From assembly GCA_964036045.1 (NCBI GenBank), contig OZ038385.1:57029919-57093918 (forward strand): a stretch of 64,000 nucleotides of DNA, written 5' to 3'. The stretch's first letter is position 1. Each line of letters begins with the position of its first letter. The position numbers were made by a program, and so were the translations under genes. The notes under the pieces are model-generated. The model searched no databases. It was not told where the DNA came from and saw only the letters and a program-made list of their open reading frames with translations. Positions 56,897 through 64,000 of the stretch are shown piece after piece. Source of the DNA: Eutreptiella sp. 'Long Island Sound 2002' (taxonomy: Eukaryota; Euglenozoa; Euglenophyceae; Eutreptiales; Eutreptiaceae).

Positions 56897-57547
56897 GTGG
56901 GCAAGTCTGGCTGTCTAAGCAAATTGCACTTTGCCAAAGAGGTGCCACGGCCCTTGTGGCTGCACGAGGAACAACATGATGTGGTGACCATGCACAAATC
57001 CACTGTGCTCTACCCCGACGCCTCATGCGGCTTACTTCTGCGAACTACATCTGCCGCACCTTATCATAGATGTACTTGCTACAAGCGAAGGAGTACACCC
57101 GTGTGGTGCATGGGTCTACTTTCCCGTTGTCCATTTGCTCATCTAGGTCCTTTGTCAAGAAGTGGCACCAACTGCCCCGGCCCATCCCCCCGGGAAACAC
57201 AGAGCAAGCATGCAACACAGGCCCCTAGACTAACGAAGCTTGCTATTCAAACACACCAAAAAAAAAATGTCCGGAGTGACACAACAAGGTTTGAATCAAA
57301 AACAAGGCCCACACACCATGAATGCCGAGTTTTGGCAAGAATGGGACATGTGGGGATTGATGTGGCAACTTTGAAATCAAGCCAACAACCATTGAACTAC
57401 GAGCTTGTCAATCTCTCCATTGATGTGGGGTCTTCGGTCGCGATTCCAACTTGGGCAATTTCCAGCCCAAATTCAAGATTGCAAGACCAAGGTTGCCCAC
57501 CTGTTATCCTCCCGTTCGTCTTTGTTTGTAGTATCTCATGCTGCTGA
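56897..57547 (+). CDS. Hypothetical 216-codon ORF
   Basis: The listed start is an alternative codon; the first ATG-like positions are internal. The second half reads naturally (SDTTRFESKTRPTHHECRVL, ARMGHVGIDVATLKSSQQPL, NYELVNLSIDVGSSVAIPTW), while the first half is Cys/Ser/Pro-rich and less convincing. It ends 15 bases before the next ORF. No family recognised; it may be a gene remnant or several exons read through. Confidence 0.25.
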   Translation: MGKSGCLSKLHFAKEVPRPLWLHEEQHDVVTMHKSTVLYPDASCGLLLRTTSAAPYHRCTCYKRRSTPVWCMGLLSRCPFAHLGPLSRSGTNCPGPSPRETQSKHATQAPRLTKLAIQTHQKKNVRSDTTRFESKTRPTHHECRVLARMGHVGIDVATLKSSQQPLNYELVNLSIDVGSSVAIPTWAISSPNSRLQDQGCPPVILPFVFVCSISCC

Positions 57548-57562
57548 AGGCGAAGCGGAATT

Positions 57563-58153
57563 GTGACAGGCGGTCCAAGAGTTGGCCCGCATGGAAGAGC
57601 GGATGCAATAGGTGAAAGAAGACACCCAGAGGTCATACAAACCCAACACACGACCATAGAGCAAAATCGTAAGCAACAGAAGAGCGACATTGAGCTCAAT
57701 TTCAAAAAAACTAAGGAAATAATTCAAAGGCTAAAGGCTAAAGGGAAACCATCCGCAAGCAAACATTTTCAGTGGGGCATGTTTTCCATCCCCATCATCA
57801 ACATGTTCACAAAAGGTGCCCGTGTCTCCGACAATCCACATCACATGATTTTTATTCTTTGCAGCATTTGCGGTTCTATTTCTAGGCGCACTGCAACCGG
57901 ATGGCCGCAAACGATCACGCCATCTCGACTGGGGCAACACCAGCAGCAACAGACGGTGGATGTGACGCCGGCGGCGGCGGTGGTGATTGCAAGAGAAGAG
58001 CTACACACCAACCATAAAAAAGTCAACGCCTCCCTTTCCTCATTGCTAGCATGTGTCTCCGAATCTGATATGTGGGTAGTCCAGTCTCACCCTAAAATCG
58101 GAAATCTGGTTGCACGGGTTGACGAGTGGGTAAGAGGCGTAGAGACCGACTAG
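57563..58153 (+). CDS. Hypothetical 196-codon ORF with helical segment
   Basis: It contains a charged helix (KQQKSDIELNFKKTKEIIQR) and later AREELHTNHKKVNASLSSLL and VVQSHPKIGNLVARVDEWVR. In the frame just upstream, QAVQELARMEERMQ is also helix-like but is bounded by TGA (57571) and TAG (57609). The original reading may therefore have crossed several stops or used splicing. The sequence TTTTATTCTTTGCAG at 57849-57863 looks like a 3' splice site inside the ORF. Family unknown. Confidence 0.3.
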   Translation: MTGGPRVGPHGRADAIGERRHPEVIQTQHTTIEQNRKQQKSDIELNFKKTKEIIQRLKAKGKPSASKHFQWGMFSIPIINMFTKGARVSDNPHHMIFILCSICGSISRRTATGWPQTITPSRLGQHQQQQTVDVTPAAAVVIAREELHTNHKKVNASLSSLLACVSESDMWVVQSHPKIGNLVARVDEWVRGVETD

Positions 58154-58159
58154 TGACAT

Positions 58160-59500
58160 CAAAGTGCTAGTAAAGCTATCCAAGAAACCCATGCAAAACG
58201 GGGCGAAGAGATGGCTGAAAATATGGGCAGTGAGTATGACGGAGTGAGTGCATTGGAGGCTAGTGAGGCCATTGATCGTGAAGCCTTGCATAAGTCACCT
58301 CAGATTTAGATGACACAAATGTTTTTGCAGGGGGTTGGACATGCGAACCACGTTGGTTGAATCCATAGGGGCTGCGGGCAAACACCTTACATTGAAGGGC
58401 GTTCAACCTAGTCAAAGTGCCCCAAGAAAGACATGGTATCTCCTTTTCTTGGTTAGGGTTACCCCCCCCCCCCCCCTGCTCCAATAAGTGATCAAGTTGG
58501 GGTGCTTACGAAAAAAGGCCAAAAATGTATTCAGAATGTGGACACCTCAACACTTTTGGACTTGCATCCTTTGAAGCACATTTCTATGGAAACTCTAGGG
58601 TTATTGTGTTTTAAACCCTGGCTGTCTATGATGAAGCAAGCCGTCCAACAAAAGCGACGTTAGCTGGCTCTCACATGAGCGGAGGCAACATTATTCATGC
58701 AGGATATACCGGAATAAGGTGGACAATTTCCACCAAAGCAAGTCACCGGGTCTCCCACACTAGAACCTGCATAATCCCAAATTCTACTTACATATTGTGG
58801 TCTACTTCTGAATCAATTTTGAAGTAACCCTGATTAGGCTACTTGGCCAAGGCTTGGCCACGGAAAACCCTGTGTCTCTAGACACAAGGTGTCCTATATT
58901 CCTAACCAATGCCATTTACAACAAATGAGTGTACATTGGATGCACATTTCACTACTTATCCGAGAATGCTGTCATCCGTTGTTTAAATAGAATCATTGTC
59001 TAAAAAATTTACTGTCATTATCTACGGCCCTTCTGCGTCGAATGGATTCAAACTAACTTGATTAATCTTCATTGTGGTGTCGGACTATTGCTTTGTCGTT
59101 GGTGAACTTGAACATGTAGAGAGGCTAACGAAAGCGTGCCTTGGTTTTTGAGTCAAAAACATCATCAACAAGCAACAACATCAGATTATTTGTGGTAGCA
59201 CATGCTGAACCTAGTTGAGCTAAAGAACCCTACCAAGAAGCACACGGACAAAATGAGCAACTTAGTGGCATTGTCAACACAAACTCACCGACTTCATGCT
59301 GTGAATGTAGGAGAACCAACAACTAGAAGGGCGAAGAAACTACGCTTAAGGACACCGAAACCTAGACCACCGCAATCCCTAGCGTAGCAATGCCCAAGAT
59401 TACCGGATGAGCCCTGTATCACGTGACGTTTTGGGAGTTGAACATCAAGGTGCTGTGTAGCGGTGACATGCGGACCAATTGGAGCAAAATCTCAGACAAA
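58160..59500. other. No convincing gene
   Basis: It has a C15 run near 58461-58475 and otherwise only short ORFs (for example 59202-59387) without motifs. Confidence 0.5.
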
Positions 59501-59513
59501 CAAGTGATAGTAT

Positions 59514-59537
59514 GCACGAAGTCGCCCCCCCCTACCT
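59514..59537 (+). repeat. Left terminal inverted repeat
   Basis: 24 bases, exactly matched in inverse orientation at 62906-62929, including the eight-base C run. Confidence 0.8.
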
Positions 59538-59745
59538 CCCCCCCCTACCTACCCCCCCCCCTACCTCCCCCCCCTACCTCCCCCCCCTACCTCCCCCCGC
59601 TTACCTCTTCCCCTCCCTACCTCCCCCCGCTTACCTCTTCCCCTCCCTACCTCCCCCCCCCACCTTGTCTCCCCCCCCCCTACCTCCCCCCCCCTACGTT
59701 GCTACTCCTACCTGCCCCCCCCCCCCCACCACCAACCCCCCATCC
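59525..59745. repeat. C-rich minisatellite (CCCCCCTACCT type), left
   Basis: Runs of 5-12 C are separated by TACCT, TTACCTCTTC or TTGTCT. ORFs across it are Pro-rich artefacts. A sister array lies at 62725-62905. Confidence 0.9.
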
Positions 59746-59814
59746 TCCCGCCCTTCCCGAGCAACCCCCGCCCCCCACCCCACCCGGACCCTTGCGTTGG
59801 TAGACCGCCTTTTG

Positions 59815-60590
59815 GCTGCACAGCCTTGTGTGTGCACCGCCTTGCCTGTGGCCCCTTAAATAACAAGACTCCTGCGGTGGCCACAGACCGCCTTTTGTGT
59901 GTTCCGCCTTGTGTGTGCACCGCCTTGTGTGTGCACCGCCTTGCCTGTGGCCCCTTAAATAACAAGACTCCTGCGGTGGCCACGGGCCGCCTTTTGTGTG
60001 TTCCGCCTTGTGTGTGCACCGCCTTGCCTGTGGCCCCTTAAGTAACAAGACTCCTGCGGTGGCCACACACCGCCTTTTGTGTGTTCCGCCTTGTGTGTGC
60101 ACCGCCTTGTGTGTGCACCGCCTTGCCTGTGGCCCCTTAAATAACAAGACTCCTGCGGTGGCCACAGGCCGCTTTTTGTGTGTTCCGCCTTGTGTGTGCA
60201 CCGCCTTGCCTGTAGCCCCTCAACTAACATGACTCCTGCGGTGGCCACAGACCGCCTTTTGTGTTTACCGCGTTGTGTGTGCACCGCCTTGTGTGTGCAC
60301 CGCCTTGCCTGTGGCCCCTTAAATAACAAGACTCCTGCGGTGGCCACAGACCGCCTTTTGTGTGTTCCGCCTTGTGTGTGCACCGCCTTGCTTGAGGCCC
60401 CTTAACTAACATGACTCCTGCGGTGGCCACAGACCGCCTTTTGTGTTTACCGCATTGTGTGTGCAACGCCTTGCCTGTGGCCCCTTAAATAACAAGACTC
60501 CTGCGGTGGCCACAGACCGCCTTTTGTGTGTTCCGCCTTGTGTTCGCCCCGCCTTCTGTGCGTACCGCCTTGCCTGTGGCCCTTCAAAGA
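59815..60590. repeat. Alternating 99/83-bp tandem repeat (182-bp higher-order unit)
   Basis: The word CCTGCGGTGG, with flanking ACTCCTGCGGTGGCCAC, falls at 59871, 59970, 60053, 60152, 60235, 60334, 60417 and 60500. The spacings are 99, 83, 99, 83, 99, 83 and 83. The 16-base difference is one extra copy of the CCGCCTTGTGTGTGCA subunit. Long low-complexity ORFs on both strands result from the repeat. Confidence 0.95.
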
Positions 60591-60624
60591 ACTTCACTCC
60601 TACGCACCACCTAACCGTTCTTTT

Positions 60625-61377
60625 CTACGGCTCCCTTCTCGCCCAAACACCTCCACCCCATCTGCAAAGAGGAGACCAATGCAAGCACAACAGCCACGAA
60701 ATCAAAACACGAACTGCGACCCATGGTTCCGTGTCATCGATGTCGCGCTTGCGCAAGACGGACCTAAATATTGCACAGATGTCGTGCACTGTAGGCACAC
60801 ATCTTGGAAATGGACGCAAAAACGGACGTTGCACACACCTATTCGTGACCATCATGTATGGCCGTTCCTCGGTGAGTCGATAGGATTTACCACCAACGGT
60901 GAAACCATCGTAGGTATAGTGTATGTCGCACGAAGTACAGGTGCCCTTCACAAGTTGAATATCCTTCGGCCTCCCCTAAGGAAGAACGGGAACGCAATAT
61001 GGTACTTACAACATTGGCAGAGCGGATTACATCGTACGCGGAATGAGCACCTCAGCATTCCCCAATACTTCCAGAGTGGTAACATGGGCTGCTTCCAGAT
61101 TCCCACCGCACGCGTGGCAGGCATCACAGAACGGCAACAAATACATCGGCGGCTGGTATGTCAACTCCAAAACGCCACATTGACGCAAGCGATTGAGGGC
61201 GCGGAACACATGCATCGAAGTTGCCTTGATTCCCACGGTCTGCAAGTCTACCAACAGTGCGTTGATGGGCCTTGTGGGCCAAGGATGCGACCAGAATTGC
61301 CTATAGTGCTCTGCATAGCGAGCAACATATGTTGCAACCACGTCCTCGACTGAATCGTAATTCATGGTGATGCACAA
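60625..61377 (-). pseudogene. CxC5-like cysteine-cluster frame (KDZ-transposon associated type)
   Basis: Two minus ORFs lie in the same frame: 61027-61377 (VEDVVATYVARYAEHYRQFW, ending LLPFCDACHACGGNL and TTLEVLGNAEVLIP) and 60625-60951 (GTCTSCDIHYTYDGFTVGGK, then RLTEERPYMMVTNRCVQRPF). The paired CxxC groups, the xACGG turn, and the CxxC followed by a Tyr-rich strand resemble the CxC5 cluster described beside KDZ transposases. Stops at 61027-61029 and in the next 75 bases separate the halves. A GT..TTAG segment (about 60985 to 61040) could be a short intron, joining VLIPR to a KDIQLVKGTC-like stretch. The 275-codon plus ORF over this region is probably a shadow. Confidence 0.35.
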
Positions 61378-61619
61378 TATCCTGTAGAATGGGTGATGGA
61401 AAAGCCGTGGTCACAAATGCACAGGCTGCATGATGCCCTTGCCTTGTAACTTGCACTTGTAACCCTGTAAACCAGTCTCACTTGTAACCCCGCGGAAAAC
61501 GCGGAAAATCGCGACGCAACAGACGCAACAATCAGAATTGGCCCACTTGTGGGCAAGGTGGCTACGTCACCCCTGCCTACGCCTACGCCTATGAGAAAGG
61601 AAAGGAAGAAAGAAAGCCC

Positions 61620-61735
61620 CTGAATGCCTCCTTCTCGAGCCGGGGAAAAGCTCGAGGCAGGGATCTTCAAGCCCCTGATTGCCTCCTCCTCGAGCCGGGG
61701 TATGAAAGCTCGAGGCAGGGATCTTCAAGTGCCGG
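61620..61735. repeat. 57-bp direct duplication, each copy with a CTCGAGC/GCTCGAG hairpin
   Basis: GCCTCCT.CTCGAGCCGGGG occurs at 61626 and 61681, each followed by GCTCGAGGCAGGGATCTTCA. The arms CTCGAGC and GCTCGAG (61634/61650 and 61689/61708) can pair. Confidence 0.85.
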
Positions 61736-61763
61736 TCTCGGCGAATTGGCTACATCTCACCAT

Positions 61764-62383
61764 GACGGTTGGGGCCCAAAAGAGGGCGGAAATGCTACAT
61801 CACCCCTGCATTCTCGGGGGTCCCCAACAAAGGGAACAAAATCAGAAGTCAAAACCTACGCCGGGGGTCACGCTGATGCACCACGCAACAAAGCGTGGAT
61901 TCAAATATTGTCCCGGTTTCCTCAATAGCACCGGACGGTTGGGGCCCAAAAGAGGGCGGAAATGCTACATCACCCCTGCATTCTCGGGGGTCCCCAACAG
62001 AGGGAACAAAATCAGAAGTCAAAACCTACGCCGGGGGTAACCCTGATGCACCACGCAACAAAGCGTGGATTCAAAGATTGTCCCGGTTTCCTCAATAGCA
62101 CCGGACGGTTGGGGCCCAAAAGAGGGCGGAAATGCTACATCACCCCTGCATTCTCGGGGGTCCCCAACAGAGGGAACAAAATCAGAAGTCAAAACCTACG
62201 CCGGGGGTAACCCTGATGCACCACGCAACAAAGCGTGGATTCAAATATTGTCCCGGTTTCCTCAATAGCACCGGACGGTTGGGGCCCAAAAGAGGGCGGA
62301 AATGCTACATCACCCCTGCATTCTCGGGGGTCCCCAACAAAGGGAACAAAATCAGAAGTCAAAACCTACGCCGGGGGTCACCA
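61764..62383. repeat. 170-bp tandem repeat, 3.6 copies
   Basis: GACGGTTGGGGCCCAAAAGA occurs at 61764, 61934, 62104 and 62274, exactly 170 bp apart, with only a few substitutions between copies. It is flanked by three copies of a block with TTGTGGGCAAGG and GTGGCTAC at about 61530, 62474 and 62568. ORFs that span it are repeat artefacts. Confidence 0.95.
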
Positions 62384-62387
62384 TGAC

Positions 62388-62399
62388 GCCCCTAGGGGC
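62388..62399. other. Perfect 12-bp palindrome
   Basis: GCCCCTAGGGGC immediately after the 170-bp array, followed by a further CCCCTAG. It may be a simple product of the C/G-rich sequence. Confidence 0.6.
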
Positions 62400-62724
62400 C
62401 CCTAGTATACCAAAGTATGGGTCTCTAGTACGGCCAGACGCCCAAATAGCCACCGCTATAGAGCGGGGAGGCAGAATCAGAATTGGCCCACTTGTGGGCA
62501 AGGATGGGGCAAGGTGGCTATATAACCCGTGCCGCCTAGGGGATCCCCACCGCCTCAGAGCGGGGGGCAGAATCAGAAAAGAGCCCGAAAGTGGGCAAGG
62601 TGGCTACATAACCCCATTGGGCGCCTTCGGCGCCCGTTGGCTCCTTGGGCCCATACCTTTGACAACTAACTGTCGGCCGGAGGCCCCTGGGGGGGGGGGT
62701 TAGTTGGCATCCTAGGACCCGCGG

Positions 62725-62905
62725 AGTCGCCCCCCCCCTACCCCCCCCCTACCTCCCCCCCCTACCTTCCCCCCCCCTACCTTCCCCCCCCTACCTTCCC
62801 CCCCCTACCTCCCCCCCCTACCTCCCCCCCCCTACCCCCCCCCAACCCCCCCCCAACCCCCCCCCAACCCCCCCCCTACCCCCCCCTACCCCCCCCCTAC
62901 CTCCA
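62725..62905. repeat. C-rich minisatellite, right
   Basis: Runs of 6-9 C separated by TACC, TACCTT or AA, in the same orientation as the left array at 59525. It starts with AGTCG plus C8, like the left end, and abuts the inverted right end. Confidence 0.9.
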
Positions 62906-62929
62906 AGGTAGGGGGGGGCGACTTCGTGC
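62906..62929 (-). repeat. Right terminal inverted repeat
   Basis: Exact reverse complement of 59514-59537. Confidence 0.8.
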
Positions 62930-63025
62930 GATATATGAACAAGTAGATAGTCAGTTGGGAACTCAAGACACAAGGGTAAAGTGTGAAACAAAATAAAATC
63001 TGGGTAGGTGTAGGGTGAGGGGATT

Positions 63026-63421
63026 ATGGTTGGGGATTTGACGTCGCGTGCCCTTAGAAGGTCGGCTATTGGCCTTGTGCTGGATACCATGGGTGATTGC
63101 GGGGAACCCGTCCCCCCTCCCCGTGCAAGTTTACGACCCCTTGCTTGGATTGCTAGCTTGAGAGAAACACAAGGGGGCGTCGTTGAGGGAGCACAATTTA
63201 TGGTGGGGGCAGCCCGTGTGGGGTTCAGTATGAGTGGGCGCATGGCTGGCAGAGGGTCAAGGAGAGGGTTGTGTTTGCGCTACTACAAAACCGCTTTCAC
63301 ATTTGAAGATAGGGCCTTTAAGGGGGAGGGCAAAATGTCTAACGCTCTTTGTTCCCGTGGGGAAGTGAAAGTTTTATACAAAGAGAAGCGAACACGTGTG
63401 CAGGCAAATTTCCGCAACTAG
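63026..63421 (+). CDS. Hypothetical 131-codon protein
   Basis: ATG at 63026, stop TAG at 63419-63421. The product is basic and Gly/Arg-rich in the middle (GFSMSGRMAGRGSRRGLCLR), with a Lys/Arg-rich end (GEVKVLYKEKRTRVQANFRN). It starts about 100 bases outside the inverted-repeat block. No domain recognised. The overlapping minus ORF 62818-63243 runs into the C-rich array and is a shadow. Confidence 0.3.
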   Translation: MVGDLTSRALRRSAIGLVLDTMGDCGEPVPPPRASLRPLAWIASLRETQGGVVEGAQFMVGAARVGFSMSGRMAGRGSRRGLCLRYYKTAFTFEDRAFKGEGKMSNALCSRGEVKVLYKEKRTRVQANFRN

Positions 63422-63662
63422 ATTGTAGAGCAAGGACATACCAACCCACGATGCACCAACTGGGACATGATTCATCCCCAAGTGTTTGCCATGCGGTGGA
63501 GGTGTGGAAGCATGGCGAGACATAACACCCCGCAAGAGGTAGCATCCAAGAAGTGAGGTTTGAGGCATGAGGGGTACAAGCTTGAGAGGTCCCAAAAGGG
63601 CACCACACCTACATCTTGCATACCATAGGCACTCAAAACCCATTTGGGAGCAAAAGAGGTAA

Positions 63663-64000
63663 ACAATCAGTAATGTATTTCATAGCCCAAGCTTAGAGCC
63701 ACTAGAATTCCAATGCGTCTATGATGGAGGTCAAGCTTTCTCGAGTATGCCCGTAGAACTTTTGAATGTCATGATTGCCATGAAAGGTGACCCTTTTGGG
63801 GGGACAGGCCCCTGGCATTGGCTAGCGGGGACATCTGCATGGATATTTTTTAATATTGCCAAGGAAGGGAACATGGAGATTGAAGGAATCTGCACAGATG
63901 GTGAATTGCACCATCGACATAGAATATGCCTCACATGGGCTACAACCTTAACCGATTGTCGCCTGATACCCTCGGGTGCTATGAGCGCGCATTCTTGCCA
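63663..64000 (+). CDS. Open frame running off the window, unknown family
   Basis: After a TAA at 63660-63662 the frame is open to the last base (112 codons). It reads naturally: YDGGQAFSSMPVELLNVMIA, KGDPFGGTGPWHWLAGTSAW, IFFNIAKEGNMEIEGICTDG. A first ATG could be the one at about 63747. AG/GT-like boundaries just upstream (GAGGTAAAC near 63655, CTTAG near 63695) suggest it could be an exon. The WHWLAGTSAW segment faintly recalls the WxTGSAxW motif of glycoside phosphorylases, but this is too weak to assign. The 3' part lies outside the window. Confidence 0.35.

Larger units (their letters stand above)
59514..62929. mobile_element. 3416-bp block with perfect 24-bp terminal inverted repeats
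   Basis: The left end at 59514-59537 reads GCACGAAGTCG, eight C, TACCT. The right end at 62906-62929 is its exact reverse complement. Inside are C-rich arrays next to both ends, a 99/83-bp repeat array, a minus-strand CxC5-like frame, and a 170-bp repeat array. This layout is typical of DNA transposons with subterminal repeats. Flanking bases GATAGTAT and GATATATG are similar but do not form a clean target duplication. A third copy of the AGTCG plus C8 plus TAC motif lies at 62725, so the right end may be compound. No full transposase is present, so the element would be non-autonomous or decayed. Confidence 0.5.

Noticed and set aside
59423-59859. Proline-rich proteins over the C-rich arrays
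   Set aside because: The ORFs are direct translations of poly-C simple sequence in several frames.
60526-61353. 275-codon plus-strand ORF as a gene
   Set aside because: Its first third is made of tandem-repeat sequence. The rest lies opposite a minus frame with a better motif pattern.
59506-62937. 8-bp target-site duplication around the inverted-repeat block
   Set aside because: GATAGTAT on the left and GATATATG on the right match only in the first four bases without a gap.
1-64000. tRNA or rRNA genes
   Set aside because: No cloverleaf-like or conserved rRNA segment was noticed by eye; a covariance-model scan would be needed to exclude them.

Overview
The window looks like nuclear DNA of a repeat-rich eukaryote, probably a protist or alga. 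The reasons are that there are no bacterial operons or ribosome-binding sites, coding-like stretches are short and broken, non-LTR retrotransposon remains are present, and tandem repeats occupy a large share of the sequence. Runs of 8-16 C or G are everywhere. I cannot place the species from sequence alone.

Layout. 1-2.4 kb: a dispersed repeat, then two short coding-like frames broken by poly-C runs and single stops. 2.4-15.9 kb: eleven tandem copies of a ~1229-bp unit, each holding a gene fragment for a Cys-containing, lysine-tailed protein plus a 3' region. 15.9-20.4 kb: diverged relatives of that unit, including a paralog that keeps the same C-terminal motif, other coding remnants and a ~195-bp repeat. 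20.4-27.7 kb: degraded coding-like stretches, none recognised. 27.8-33.2 kb: a frameshifted LINE-type retrotransposon (endonuclease, reverse transcriptase, a weak RNase H-like start, Cys/His cluster). 33.3-35.9 kb: G-rich tract, dispersed repeats and one small ORF. 35.9-45.4 kb: a 9.5-kb minisatellite of about 193 units of 49 bp, each able to fold into the same hairpin. 45.4-49.2 kb: more dispersed repeats and a 162-bp repeat (54 codons). 49.3-50.7 kb: a decayed superfamily 1 (UPF1-like) helicase gene. 53.8-55.6 kb: the 3' half of a second LINE (RNase H plus zinc cluster). 56.9-58.2 kb: two unrecognised ORFs. 59.5-62.9 kb: a 3416-bp block with perfect 24-bp terminal inverted repeats that contains two internal tandem arrays and a minus-strand frame resembling the CxC5 cysteine cluster seen next to KDZ transposases. 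62.9-64 kb: two unrecognised frames, one running off the window.

Most protein-like sequence here is mobile-element or amplified-gene debris, and many frame breaks fall on or near homopolymer C/G runs. The most unusual items are the 49-bp hairpin array with nested higher-order duplications, the 11-copy gene-fragment array with its diverged paralog, and the inverted-repeat-bounded element with the CxC5-like frame.
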